Shown here in pieces: positions 36,101 through 49,315 of a DNA stretch of 64,000 bases. The DNA comes from Lineus longissimus (Eukaryota > Nemertea > Pilidiophora > Heteronemertea > Lineidae). The number at the start of each line of letters is the position of its first letter. Positions within the stretch are counted from its first letter, which is position 1. Position numbers and translations under genes: made by a program. The DNA lies in the NCBI RefSeq assembly GCF_910592395.1, contig NC_088326.1, forward strand, positions 4,097,001 through 4,161,000, read 5' to 3'. Under the pieces are notes generated by a model. That model searched no databases, was not told the DNA's origin, and was given only the letters and a program-made list of their open reading frames with translations.

Positions 36101-39100
36101 GACCTATGTTTGTGACTCACCTAAGCCAAGGCTACACTCAGAAACTCGATGGGGAATCCCCTTAGATCGTCAGCACAGTGTAGTTTAGTTTCAGAACACT
36201 ACCGGCCGCCACTGTCGCCAGTTTTTGAGCTGAATCATGGCTACAGTATGCAAGATGAAGCGGCTGTTAGATGAGGATGTGCATGTGTAATCTAATTAAT
36301 TACGCCATAGGACGTGGTTAACAAATAAAAAATTACGCTGTTGACAGGTTAAATGATAAATCTCCTTGATTTTGTTTCCAGTCCGTCTGGCTGTACATTC
36401 TGGGGCAAGAAGCCCTGGAGTCGCAAGAAGAAGATACTCTGGCAGCTAGGGACGCTGGTCGGTGCTCCAGTGGGGATCGCCTTGGTGGCCGGCATAGCTG
36501 TTCCCGCTATGATTATAGGCATACCGGTCTGGGTCGGTAGGAAGGTGAGGTCACTTACAAATGATGATATTGACAATGAATTGGAGTCATTTATGTGTAT
36601 CAGATTGTTGATTTGGCCAGTGGCATGGCAAGGTAGATTCCAGAGTTTATATTATCATTCAGTGTATGACAGGTTAGAGTTTTAAATTCACTTTATGTGA
36701 GTGATAGGTCACTGTGACATCAATGTCAATAAAATACAGTGGAGCCCCCCCTTAGCGGACACCTCTTTATTAAGGACAACCTCTATTAAGGACACTCGTT
36801 CTCATCCGAAATTGGTTGTTTCCATTTATTTTGACGTATCTAATCAGGACACCTCCCTATTATGGACCTCTCTTCAGGTCATCTCTCTATTAAGGACAGC
36901 ACTTGCCAGTCCCAAGAGTGTCCTCAATAGAGAAGTTCTACTGGACAATGGTTAGGTCATTAGTTAAGGTCAAAGGCATTGGCTGTTGACCTGTGTGATT
37001 AGAAGTGTGAGTCCACTCCAAGCTACTGTTCACTAGTGCAGGGTTTATCTAATGCCCCGGTTTTGGCAGGAGATTCAACGGTCCACGGTTTACTGTCCGA
37101 TCAGAGGGACGTAAGAGCCATGTTTTGAGCCTGAATGGCTCAGGACTCAGACCCGGGACCTGCCGCTTGTCAGGCAACCTTTGGGCTATTGCAGCTCTGC
37201 ATGGATTGCTGTCACCAACAAATTTCTACCACATGGGCACTAGACATCACATTCCAAACGCCTCTCGTGCTAAAAGTAAAACATGTGTACATCTTGATGC
37301 TATGGTACACCATTGCTACTGCTACTACTGAGACCCAGGACCTGAGGTCGTAGTGGCGTCATGGCAGCTGGCAGCAGTGATGCATGCCCAAGTAGATCTG
37401 TTTACGGCCTACTGGATGAGTTGAGGTGTTGTGAGGCCGGTCCACTCTTTGGTGGTTATCCATCCACGTTATCCTTGGTCATCCTCCCTCAGACCCTCCA
37501 GCCACAGTGCCTTGCCGTCACTATGAATTCCTAATCAAATCTTATTTCTCCAGATCAACGCTCGTTACACGACCTCGCCAAAGCACAAGCGCAACCTGGC
37601 AATAGCTGGTGGTGTCACTGCCAGCATCCTCATATCGCCGGTCGTGGCCGGATTAGCCGTTGGCATCGGCGTTCCGATCCTGTTGGCGTACGTCTACGGT
37701 GTGGTGCCAATCTCGTTGTGTCGCAGTGGAGGGTGTGGCGTGACGACGACAAACTCTGGCGTCAGGTTCGAGTTTGAGGAGGAGAATGAGGGAGCTACTG
37801 CCGGGCAGGGAAACTATGGAGGTCAGTATGTGAATCAGTGTTGAGGGTAGTTCATATGAATAAAGTCTGTTTATTACTGTGTCGCCCCCACTGAAAGGGC
37901 CAGCCAGCTTTGGCTAATGAGCGATCTTCACTTCCAAACTTCCATCTCTCATGCCAGGGGCCTGGTGAGAAGGCAGTTGGTGTTTGCGTGTATCAGCGTC
38001 AAGGGTAGTTCATAGCTTAGTGCATAGCTGCCAACCATTTTGGAATGATTAGAGTTTTTACGGTTTTGACCCTCGAAAGACCACCTTATGCTTCCTTATG
38101 CTTGCTAAAACTAAGACGGAAAAACTTTCTTTCCCTGAGTGCAAAATTTGCAGAAATAAAACACCACAGAAAATTTCACTGTTTATGGTACCACAAGCAG
38201 TTGAAAAGACTAATAATATAAAATCCTATTATTTTCTCTTCCAGGTGACACCCACAGTATTGAAACTAGCAGTCATCGTGTCGCCAACCCAAGCATCGGG
38301 CCGAGCATCGGCGAGGTCTCCATGGCGATGACAAACAGTCTGAGCGCAAGCGGAAGTCACATGGACAGAGTAGGCGTCATACGTGATGAGAGTGATCGGG
38401 ATTCCGCTAGCAATCGTGCCCTGGCTGGGGCGAGTTTGAACGGCAGTCTTAGCGGAAGTGCGGTAGCGGGACCTAGCGGCTTTCAAAATAGGTGGGTATG
38501 CGCGGGATTCACGATGCAGATTCTAGGGTCGTTGGTGGGCAATCTGGACGTGTGCACGGGCTGGTTGGAGGAGTGTAGTTCTTCAATGGTATTCAGGGCA
38601 ATTTGGGGCACGAATTTGGCCTTTTTCTGAATTTGATGAAACTTTTCAAAGTGTATTTGAAAGAGTCGTCTTCTGTATCAATGGCACACTCACACTCTCT
38701 ATTAAGGACACGATTTTTGGTCCCAAATTGGGTGTTTCCATTCAAGTTGACCTCTCTAATCAGGACACCTCTTTATAAAGGACAGTATTTGTCAGTCCCA
38801 AGGGTGTCTTTAATAGAGAGGTTCTACTGTATAATTATAATGCCTCTCTTACCCAACATTATAATGATAATGACTCTCTAACCTAACAGGTTAGAAGTAC
38901 ATGCTGACGTTGCGACCAGTGCCTGCATGGGGAAGCGCGCCAGCTTCAGCAGTGAGTCCGCCAACTTCAGTCTCAGTGAGAAGTCGGCCATATTGCCATG
39001 CGGCGACGATGCCAGTATGAAAGCGCTCGCTGGCTCAATTATCGGTGGGAGGTAAGTGGGTGAATATTAACCCTTCAAGGTGAAAGTGATTCATTAGTCA

Positions 39101-40159
39101 TTATCTTCTTCTTCTTCAGCATTCACCCTACACATGAGGAGCTATGCTTCTAACGGCAGGATGCGTATCGTGATCACATGTGACAAAAATTGCTTGTTTG
39201 TAGTGGTCACTGCGACAAAAAATTGGTGATCGCACAGACCTATGATCATATCAGACCCGGCGATTACCGGTCTTACCTGCAGATGAGAGATCTTTTTGTC
39301 ACATGTAGCAGCGATTATAATCACTGCCAGATGCAGTGACAAAAATTGCTTGTTTGCCTAGCGCTGAAGTAAAAGCTCTTGCAGTATTATGGGATGGAGT
39401 AGTACATGTACATTCTTCGTCTTATCTATTATGATTCTGCGTTTCAGGGATAACGCCAGCATCTCGTCGATCATTCCCCCACTAGACGTCCACATTGACA
39501 TCAACGAAACCAGCCAATCGAAATCAGCCTCCAACCACGGTTCGCCAATATCTGGACGGAGCGTGACGTTCTGCGAGGAAGGAAAAGGGCATCATGGGAA
39601 GAAACGCCATCGCCATCGCAGCCGAAGTTTCGGCGATAAAATCCACGAACATTCGGAGCATCCAGAGGAGAGTGCCATCGAGCGACTGAGTATGCACAGC
39701 CTTGCTTTGGATGAGTCCAGCGCGGAAACGAGTCCTCGCGACGCGGACGGTGATAGTTCTTGTAATGGCCACCAGGCGGTAGTAATCAAACACGGTGGCT
39801 TAACAGAAGTCGAGAGCGATCGACCGGAAGGTTATAACATGCGTACGATTCATAAAACTATCCCGGAGGATGATAAATTAGTCGAGGGGCCCGTCTTGTG
39901 TAATATATTTGAGGAAAAATACACCGGGCCGTCGTCGACAATGGCGTCAGATCCAGGATTAAATCGTAAAGACTCGCGCGGTGGGAACCCAAGGGATTGT
40001 GATAAGGATATAGGATTATCTCGGGCTGCGTCGGATGGATTACGATTAAGCGACGATAATCTGTCATTTTCGCAAAGTCGGCGGAAAAGTTGTCAACTTG
40101 CGATGATGGAAGGACGTCTGCTAATGGATATTGATCAGCGTTCATCCGATATCGTGTGA
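33196..40159 (+). CDS. RNF19: RNF19-type RBR E3 ubiquitin ligase, complete, 8 coding exons
   Basis: Exons 33196-33872, 34412-34608, 35466-35607, 36382-36544, 37554-37821, 38245-38491, 38890-39051 and 39448-40159 join in frame to 855 aa (human RNF19A is about 838). Order: a serine-rich basic N-tail; RING1 (C133-C180); IBR (about 200-265); RING2 (from C297) with the catalytic cysteine expected at C312 in DGSCNHMTC; two hydrophobic membrane segments at about 358-390 and 409-441; then a long serine-rich cytoplasmic tail with conserved islands NPSIG and [14 protein letters not shown] ligases pass ubiquitin through a cysteine thioester; RNF19/Dorfin proteins act at membranes. All zinc ligands that I checked are present. 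Whether it stands for RNF19A, RNF19B or their common ancestor cannot be told. Confidence 0.97.
36037..36348. mobile_element. Possible TTAA-flanked MITE in RNF19 intron 3
   Basis: TTAA occurs at 36033-36036 and 36349-36352. The left end ctgcgtaagacgccatatga and the inverted right end (cctgtcaacagcgtaat) share only part of their sequence, and gacgccatatgacgtc is itself palindromic. Borders are uncertain. Confidence 0.4.
36735..36945. mobile_element. CAGTGGAA-family MITE, copy 5
   Basis: It runs from TACAGTGGAGCCCC to agaagttctactgga, with the internal ctctattaaggacac phrases. It sits in RNF19 intron 4. Confidence 0.7.
37858..37975 (-). repeat. SINE body fragment related to 4551-4793
   Basis: It shares tgaaagggccag, cttcacttccaaac, atctctcatgccagg and gcctggtgagaagg with the SINE in EXTL3 intron 1, in the same orientation, but lacks the tRNA-like head. 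It is in RNF19 intron 5. Confidence 0.6.
38681..38831. mobile_element. CAGTGGAA-family MITE, copy 6 (left end lost)
   Basis: The right end gagaggttctactgta and the internal tctaatcaggacacctc are intact; the left terminal CAGTGGAA is missing. It is in RNF19 intron 6. Confidence 0.65.
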
Positions 40160-43100
40160 TTGGCCGAGATTGGTCATGTGATCAATACGAAGCGATCATG
40201 CGATCAGTGCCGAAGGATGGTTCTTGGATTATTCATTGCTTTCATGTGATTGGACAATATTGGTCATGTGATCATTGAGGTCACGTGATCACCGGAGGAC
40301 AGGTTGTCTGGTTGCCAAGTCATGCATGATTTAAAGGGACAATATAGGCAGCTGCTAGGCAGGCAAGATAAAGTTACACAAAGTCGCCAATAGAGGTCTC
40401 TCCCATCGCACAGTACATCGAAATGATTCACTCTTTTACGAGGAATATATTTAGTGCTGAATCGAGCATGACCCAGTGCCTCTACTGTGCATATTAGCCA
40501 CCCAAAGATGGCCAATTTTTACCTCACTGCTCCTGCCTATAATCCCCTTTTAAGGTGGCATATCATTCCATAACCGCTGCCATGGTGTATGTCTGGTGTA
40601 CCATTTTCTCGAATGTTAGTCATAAAAACAGAAGTACACCCCACAAAGCTATCCTAATATTGTTGAAATCAAAGCATTTTATACTACTATTTTGATATGG
40701 TTAATGTGATTACAATGTACTTGGTTAAATATGAATTTTTTTTGTTTCCATGCGAAATACACACTGCTCTCTATAAAGGACACTCTCGGGACTGACAAGT
40801 GCTGTCCTTAATAGAGATGTGTCCTGATTAGAGAGCTCAAATTGAATGGGAAAAAAATGGTACCAAAACTAGGACACTCTTGCGACTGTCTGGTAGGTTG
40901 TCCTTAAGAGAGAGGTGTCCTGATCAGAGAGGTGAAATTGAATGGAACAAAACACCTAGGTACCAAAACTAGTGTCCTTATTAGAGACGGTGTCCAAATA
41001 GAGAGGTTTCGGCCAAGTGAGGTTTTACTGGTTAGGTTATTTTGTATCCAAGATCTGCATTCTGTCGCTGGTAACCTTCAATTTTTTTGTACCAGTTATC
41101 TTCCATGTACATGAAATACTGTACAATGGCAAATATACAAATGTAAAAAAACTCATTATGTTAAAGTGGACTGTGTTGCGTCGGTGTTGAAATATTAATG
41201 CGTTGTCAGTGATTAAAAGTTGTGTTGAAAATATGATTATTGTAAATTGGGATTTCAGTGTTACAAGTTGTGAAGAGCAGATCACTAGATCTTTGTACAG
41301 TTTACCATTGGCCATTTTGTAAGATATTTTCGCCACGACATTGAGGAAATGATGTTATATTGTCCTGGCGTTACCTACGTTTAAAGAATCTTTCTGGAGT
41401 TTTTCGTTAAAGCGTTAGAAAATACTCCAAACCCAATGATATTTAAAGATGGCTTTGTAGATACTGCTGTAAATTTCCAGTGGGACAGACAGAAAATTCT
41501 GCAAAAACGTTCATCTGATTGCAAAATATGTAACGATAAAAAGGTTTTTGCACAATGTTAATCATCGCCTTGATGTTTCAAATGGTTACACCATGCTACT
41601 TTGAAAGTTATACGTTTGACCGCTAGATGACGTATCGGCCAGATTTGGATCCGACTCGTGACTTGGTCTGAAGCCTCCTTCATCTCGATTCATGTTGGTG
41701 GTTTTACGAATCCAAATCGACTGAAAATTTTCAGACAATAACTAGGCCAACCTGCGATGGTAAAAATTGACGTCCAATCATGGGAATAACTCCACCTTAT
41801 CAAATGATAAAATAGTTTCATCACAAGCAACATTGCTTGATCTTGGAAAAATTTCGATGATAACAGTCAATTTCCCAACTGATTATAAAGAGATATTAGC
41901 GACTTATAAAGTGTTTATTTATTGTTGTTTTGTTGACATTTTCATGTTGTGATTCAGTTTGTACAAATTTGGTCAAAAAATGGATATTTTTCGTTCTTTT
42001 TTGGTGTAGAGATATTTTTATTTACTTTCTATCGAAGTTGTGAAGAGACTCGTTATCAGAGAGGTTGCGCCCCCATCGAACTCCCACTGCAACTTCATCA
42101 CCGAGGTTGAGTTACAGTTATCTAGTGATATTAGATTTATTTTGATTGAAAGTGTTTTTCAGATAGATCTGGCCAAAAGGTCTTGGCTGACCTCTGGACG
42201 CTAAACTGTATAGCGTGATCACAAATAGTAAAGTTACACAGCCCTGGGCAGTCGGTGTCATAGTTGACGGGCTTAGTTGATGGGCTTAGTTGACGGGCTT
42301 AGTTGACAGGCTTAGTTGACTGGCTTAGTTGACACCGTGAAAGAGCATTGCTTCGGTCTACCCCAAGGCTGATTTAGTGTTCGGGTAACAGCAATTTTTT
42401 ATTGATCAGTCAGAAAATTGAAATAATATTTTCTGTGTGTGATGCAATTCAGGTGATAGTGTTTACATATGAATATGGCCAAGTTTACATATGATTCATG
42501 TTGTCACATGTCATGGTTTACATATAACATGTCACTTGTCACAAGCAATGTAATTGGCTAAAACATGACATGGGGGTGAAAAAAAATGACATATGGAATC
42601 TTATGTAGCCAGCTCTTTGGAAATGACCTAAATTTAAAATCAAACATGTTTCCTCCAAAATTCGAGTGGTACTCAAATCCTTTTGTAAAAATGAGAATTT
42701 CCAAATTGTGGTACTTGTCAGAATATAAAATTACCGTAGTGTTCGTAGTGTTAAAAATTACAAAGTGTAAATGTATTATGATAATTTAACTGCATGTTAT
42801 ATATTGGTGCCACCTAGTGGTCAAATTTTGTATTATAATTTTCATTCTTCGATTATATAAGGACGATATTTTGTTTTTTGGTGGAAAAGCTTTGTTTCAG
42901 TTTATGATGTTATGACATGAATATATTTAAGGCTTTGGTGGCAGACCAAGAGCAAGGAAAGTGATTGGGTCGCTGACAAGTAAAGGTGGAGTGTCCCGTG
43001 ATGATGCTCGGCCGGCACTAATGGTAATTACATAGTTCCCGTAAAGACGGATGCTGTCGGCTGCATTTGAAAATGTACACATTCATTCTACGAGCTGTTT

Positions 43101-44450
43101 GTCTATACTCAAGATTCAAGGCTCTAAGGCCACTTTTTAATGTTCAGTTTTGAAGCCATTCGACTGGTTCAATTAAGATAGACAATTGGTTTGCAACATT
43201 ATCAAAAGTTGTCGGAGGACCATGAGGTCGCGTTCCGGCTTGATCTTACTTTCAGTTTCATAGTAATTTATCAACTGGTCTGAGATCGTTGAAACTAGAG
43301 TATATTCGGATGCATATCTGCAGCGCCATCTACACAGATACTCTGTAACAATCAGTAGTGCCAGCCTAACTTTAGCTCGAGACACTCCTCTTGAAATAGT
43401 ATCCTAGTGAATTTCGGAAGTTTTGCTGAATAAAACGGTGGCTAATTAAACATCATTTCTTCAAAAATGTCTTCAAAGTTGTGATTTATTTTGTTGTTTT
43501 CTCAAAGGTTTTGATAGGGGTATGAATAACAAAATTAATGGAACTCAGCTGGAGTTTTTGTTAAGTTCTTTTTTTCTCAAAGTTGCAGAAATCTAGTGGC
43601 CAAATTAGTTTCTTGAGTGAAAGAAAGGTATTTAAATGAAATACATTGCATAAAATCATACTGGGTATGTTTGTAAAGGGAATGCCTTCACGGTGAAATG
43701 GACAAATGCATATTGGTTTTTTGCCTGTTCGTATTAACAATATGTTTTCCACCAATATGCTCTATATCCTTTACCATTCAGTTGCTTTGGGCCTTGCATA
43801 CTCTTGCATCTATGTTGTACAAATAGCATTTGGAGCTGCAGTGGCATACTGTTTAAATGTCCGGTTTATGATCCAAAGGTTGTGGGTTCAAATCTAATCT
43901 TGTTGCTGCTCTGTCTTCGACTTGTGATCATTCCCAGGTGACGACTTCAAACAGTTAAAACTGTCAGTTCACCTTTAAACTCCAGACGGAACAAACCATT
44001 TTCCAGATAGGGAAGATCCAAGTAGTGCATGTAATGCATGAGTACCAATACAGGTGACACCCCCCCCCCCCCCTCCCACATTGGGTCATACCCATTCACT
44101 CGTGGCCAGGCCACAAGTGCTGAGTGTTTAAAGAGTATTTTTGGTAGCACCCTCTCCAGAGTTCTGACGTACTGCACATTTGTGCGGGCTGGCAGTGACC
44201 TTGCTTCTTCACCTTTAAATTTGGTGACAGTTATGTGGGAAACTTAAGTGTGGACAAGCAGACAGTTGCTATACACACGGGTAGAACAGCCCAATGACCA
44301 GTCTTTGTAATACTCAGGGTTGAGACTTAATTAGTGCACAGTCTAATGCGCAAATATAAATCCCTTACAAAAATGTGCTTGAGTGATATTGACATCTCTG
44401 CATTACAAAGATTTTGATCACTGGACTCTTCTCTTGGTGTGCACTGTATG
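40160..44450. other. RNF19 3' flank / possible long 3' UTR
   Basis: No gene recognised. A perfect AATAAA at 43429-43434 is the first clear poly(A) signal seen after the RNF19 stop, 3.3 kb away, so a long 3' UTR is possible. Inside are a 15-bp tandem (gggcttagttgac) at 42250-42340, a tRNA-like B-box phrase (gtgggttcaaatct) near 43875 suggesting a SINE scrap, and a run of 14 C at 44060-44073. Confidence 0.4.
40758..41034. mobile_element. CAGTGGAA-family MITE, copy 7 (internally duplicated)
   Basis: The interior segment gtgtcctgattagagagct..ggtaccaaaactag occurs twice in direct order, lengthening this copy to about 277 bp. The termini are degraded. Confidence 0.6.
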
Positions 44451-44453
44451 TGG

Positions 44454-45163
44454 GGGGGTCATACCTATGTGTCCCGGTACCTATATGTCCCGGTACCTAT
44501 GTGTCCCGGTACCTATATGTCCCGGTACCTATGTGTCCCGGTACCTATATGTCCCAGTACCTATGTGTCCCGGTACCTATGTTTCCCGGTACCTATGTGT
44601 CCCGGTCAGTACAAGAAACGTGATTTTAGCTAGGATTAGGCCTATTGTCATGACATCCTCGGCACCAGTGGTTTTCGATATGCTCCGGCTCTTGGCTATT
44701 TGTAAGGACGAAGGGGTATCAAAAGGATATAGTCGTGATAGTCGCCGTCATAAGTTAAGTGTCCATAAGAAGAAAAAAAACGGCCCCAGCCCTGACCCCA
44801 AAAAATCAAAGTGCTCAAGGAACAAAACCAAATTCACTTGTCTTCCAAATCTCTTAGACCTACCTTGAAATTGTGTTGGGTCCAAAATTAGATTGAGGAA
44901 AAACCATCGTTTTTATTGAAGTAACCAAAAACGCCAGTGACATTTACTTATGAAGCAGGCTATCATGACTTTATCATGACTATCGGCCTAATCCTAAAAT
45001 CGCATTTCTACTGCCCGGGACACATAGGTACTGGGAAACATAGGTACCGGGACACATAGGTACCGGGAAACATGGGTACCGGGACACATAGGTACCCCTT
45101 TAATATGGGGACACATAGGTACCGGGACACATAGGTACCGGGACACATAGGTATGGACCCGTA
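44454..45163. mobile_element. Foldback-type element with 16-bp KpnI repeats in both arms
   Basis: The left arm (about 44457-44605) is about nine copies of cccggtacctatgtgt. The right arm (about 45014-45155) is about eight copies of the inverse. The inverted symmetry continues inwards (cagtac..gattttag..aggattaggcc at 44606-44640 against 44985-45012) and slightly outwards (gggtcatacc / ggtatggaccc). The loop is about 300 bp and has no domain-bearing frame. Confidence 0.8.
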
Positions 45164-47320
45164 TGTGGGTACATGCATGTATTGCACTGTATCTTGGTAC
45201 ATGTATGTATTGCACTGTATGCATCAGCACAGTGTGTGTATAGCACTGTGTGCATCAACACAGTGTGTATAGTACTGTGTGCATAACACTGTGTGTACAG
45301 CACTGTCCGATAGAGCAGTCAATTGTAGACATTTTGTGGTTCAGTTTCCATTTGGTTACTCTGAAATAATTCAGGATGCAATTTTCTCGATTGCAGCGCC
45401 ATGTCTTAGGAAGTGATCGAGATTGTGGTGCTGTGTATGACAGGAATTGTAACTGTTACAAATGGCCTATAATCCCTGTTTAAATCCCCAAATTCCTAAT
45501 CTGCAAACCAAGATTGGCAAGATAAAAAAGAAGTTGCCAACGAATTGGATAATTTTCAAACTCCTCTTTGCTTGTGTTGAGACATTAAGGCTAACATGAG
45601 AGTGAAACTTCTAGGAAGACTTCTAAGCTTAGACTTAGGGGAAGGAATTTCTTGTTCAAGAATAGATTCTGCCCCATTATCAACCTTTGACTTAGGAATT
45701 ACCTTTGCTGATTGGATCTGTTCTGCGTCGTCGTCGTGCCATGTTTTGACTACATGTGTGTTTTTCTACCACCTAATTAGCATGGCGTCTGCTCTATTGT
45801 CCTTTTCCAATTTTATAAGGTAGACTTTGTGGCGATTTGACCCAAGTACAGTGAATCTGAGTATCGTCCATCGAGTGTTCTGTAAGTTCGGTAGTTACCA
45901 ACGTCGATTTGTCAGTAAAAGAGAGCTTTGAGTACACAGTGTCTTGTTTTGTCATACTCTGCATACAAGCAATTTAAATCGTAGCAACTTGCCAATGTCA
46001 ATTTGTGAGAAAAAGAGCTTTGACTATACTGTGTCTTGTTTTGTCACACTTCGCATACAAGCAATTTGAATCGCTGCATCTCTCAATTAAAATCGCGACT
46101 GTTTCAACTTGAGGCAGTTCCGGCAGAAATACAGAATTAAGTCTCCTAGTAGGCAAAAAATGTACAAGTTCAAAGCGCTGTACAGGCTATTGTACCAAGA
46201 CAATAATTGTACCACTTTACCTTTAATATTGTCCATGCGTCACATTGTGTAGTGTCATTTCATCATTCTGTCCAAAATATGTGTACGACTCTCGGCATCT
46301 CCGGCCAGTGGGTGGTGGCGATTTTTTTCACCAAGTTTTGCAGGTACTCAAAAATGTTCTGTTGAAACCTTCCAGCTTTCTTTGCAGTATTCGTTTCCCA
46401 AGTGTCCGAGAGATGATGTTAATAATTAATTCACTGCAATAGTGCTTTTTGCGAATGACTTTTGTAATTTTCAATCAAGTCTGCTTCAAACCAGCAGGAA
46501 AAGATTTTTTTTCAGCAGACACAAAAAAATAGAAGGTGGGTCCCCTTGGGTCCGCCCATGAGGTCCAAAGAAGCATTTTATGCCATGTTTAGCAATTTGA
46601 CACTCAGTTTGTACTTGGATTTGGAAATAATGTAACCTTATGGCACTGGAACAACTGGACTATTCACTGCTATTTCCAAAAAAGGGCCTCACCCAACCCC
46701 TGGTCACAGATGTCGAGAAGTCCCTATGCCTCGTGTGCCCTCTGATAAGGCTGTGCATTGCTCTGAACATTTCATAAAATAAATGTCTGTTTCTGACCAC
46801 ATTTCTGTGTTGTTTTATCATTTGATTATTGATACAAAATAGCTGGTATCCTTTCAATTGAGAGAGAAGCTTTGGACTGAACACTAATGATTTGGACTGA
46901 ACACCAATAAAATTGAACACTAATCAAAAAGAAGTTTGTTCATGGTGAAAATAACGTTAACTCTTTCACTGGCTGAGTAGCCCCTACGTTGCAGATAATA
47001 AACAACAAATCTGAGAGAAACGAAATACCTGGTGAGGCTATAGTCCCACCAGAACGATCCAAGACAAAGTGTCTGAAGACGTTTAGTTCAATCTGCCAGT
47101 TGCAGATATCTGCCACTTGTATTTTCACTAATAAATGAATGAAAAATGGGATTCCCAGCACCACCAGGGTTTTGATAAATGTCCTGGGAGGAGGCCAGGA
47201 TGTGCCGAGTTGTTGAATAGTTAAATTTCCTTGTTGGCCTCATCTGGCAGCATTCCGTCCACTTGATAGATATTATTTGCCTAGTTCTGGATTCTAGTTT
47301 ACCCATGGTGAAAATGGACA
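45164..47320. other. Intergenic DNA with minor repeats only
   Basis: It contains a short irregular tandem of cactgtgtgcatcaacacag at about 45180-45305 and a two-copy duplication offset by 92 bp (45909-45982, 46001-46074; cagtgtcttgttttgtca). A TTAACTCTTTCACTGG motif at 46958 resembles a piggyBac-type end, but no partner was found. No gene. Confidence 0.45.
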
Positions 47321-47329
47321 AACATTTCT

Positions 47330-49315
47330 ATTAGGGATCACCAGTCTCATGAGACAAAAGTTGTCTGTTTGGAATCTGGAAGACCACTTGTCCTGTACCA
47401 GGCTCAACCCAACCAGTTGTCTTGTATCAGGTACCACCCAAGAACTAGTACTTGGAGAGTTATCAGAAAGATAATGGGATTTTACCCGTCTCATGAGATG
47501 AATATGGTCAATTCCGAATTTGCAAGATGGCTTGTCATGTACTAGGTACAACCCAAACAATTGTCTTGTATCAGGTACAACCTACTGGTTAACGTTGTCT
47601 TCTATGCAAGACCAGTTGTCCTATACCGGATAGAACACAACCAGGAGATGGAAAGTAGATATCGGGATTACACTGGTGTCATGAGATGACTATGGTCAAT
47701 CTGGTTGTCCTGTACTATGTACAACCCAAACAATTGTCTAGGCACAACCCACTGGTTGTCTTCTATGCAAGACAAATTGTCCTATACCGGATAGAACACA
47801 ACCAGGAGATGGAAAGTAGATATTGGGATTACACTAGTGTCATGAGATGACTGGTCAATCTGGTTGTCCTGTACTAGGTACAACCCAACAAGTTGTCTGA
47901 TATCGGGTGCAACCCAACGAGTTATCAGGTGCAACCCAAGAAGTTGTCTTGTGTCTCATGAGACAATTGTGGTACTAAGTTTGTAAGACTAGTTGTCCAG
48001 TACTGGGTACAACCCAAGTAGTTGTCATGTATCAGGTGTAAGTAGTACAATACTTACTTGGAGAATTGTAATGCAGATAGATAGATAGTTAGATAGTCTC
48101 ATAAAATGATTGTGGTCAGGTCAGAGTTTGCAAGACTGGTTTTCCTGTACCAGGTACAACCATCAGGTACCACCAATGTAGATCTTGAAGAGTTGTCAGA
48201 TTGATATTGGGCTTTCACGAGTCGCATTATGAGATGATTGTGGTGCAAAGTGTGAAAGTCAATTTGTACTGTACTGGATACAACCCAACTAGTTTTCCAG
48301 TAAGTACGTAGTACTTGGAGAGATATCAGGTAGATATTGAGATTTCACCAGTCTTATAGGAAGATTTTGGTCAGTTCAGTGTTTGGAAAGACAGTTGTCC
48401 TGTACCAGGCACAACCCAACTAATCGTCTTGTATCAGATAAAACACATCTGATTTTCTTGTTTGCAAGGCTGGTTGTCCTATACCAGGTACAACCCAACC
48501 AGCTGTCTTATACCACCCAAGTAGTGCTTGGAGAACTGTCTGGTAGATATTGGGATTTCACCAACCACATGAGATGCTTATGGTCAGTTCAGCATTTGCA
48601 AGACTGGTTGTCCTATACCAGGTACAACCCAACCAGCTGTCTTATACCACCCAAGTAGTACTTGGAGAGTTGTCTGGTAGATATTGGGATTTCACCAACC
48701 ACATGAGATGATTATGGTCAGTTCAGGATTTGCAAGACTGGTTGTCCTATACCAGGTACAACCCAACCAGCTGTCTTATACCACCCAAGTAGTGCTTGGA
48801 GAACTGTCTGGTAGATATTGGGATTTCACCAACCACATGAGATGCTTATGGTCAGTTCAGGATTTGCAAGACTGGTTGTCCTATACCAGGTACAACCCAA
48901 ACAGCTGTCTTATACCACCCAAGTAGTACTTGGAGAGTTGTCTGGTAGATATTGGGATTTCACCAACCACATGAGATGATTATGGTCAGTTCAGTATTTG
49001 CAAGACTGGTTGTCCTATACCAGGTACAACCCAACCAGCTGTCTTATACCACCCAAGTAGTACTTGGAGAGTTGTCTGGTAGATATTGGGATTTCACCAA
49101 CCACATGAGATGATTATGGTCAGTTCAGGATTTGCAAGACTGGTTGTCCTATACCAGGTACAACCCAACCAGCTGTCTTATACCACCCAAGTAGTACTTG
49201 GAGAGTTGTCTGGTAGATATTGGGATTTCACCAACCACATGAGATGATTATGGTCAGTTCAGGATTTGCAAGACTGGTTGTCCTATACCAGGTACAACCC
49301 AAACAGCTGTCTTGT
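47330..49315. repeat. 134-bp satellite, old part then six young units
   Basis: The unit caagactggttgtcctatac..caggtacaacccaac..gtagtacttggagagttgtc..tcaccaaccacatgagatg is exactly 134 bp from 48599 to 49269 (starts 48599, 48733, 48867, 49001, 49135, 49269). Towards 47330 the same phrases become diverged and irregular. The young end is adjacent to unrelated DNA at 49316. Confidence 0.9.

Noticed and set aside
44383-44868. 161-codon frame with CPGTYVSRYL repeats
   Set aside because: The repeats are translations of the 16-bp foldback arm in several frames; the remainder is basic low-complexity sequence.
48383-48926. Two related frames with LVVLYQVQPNQLSYTTQVV
   Set aside because: They are translations of the 134-bp satellite, whose unit is not a multiple of three, so no frame continues through the array.
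47330-49315. CRISPR-like regular repeat
   Set aside because: The whole 134-bp unit is conserved with no variable spacers, and the DNA is eukaryotic.
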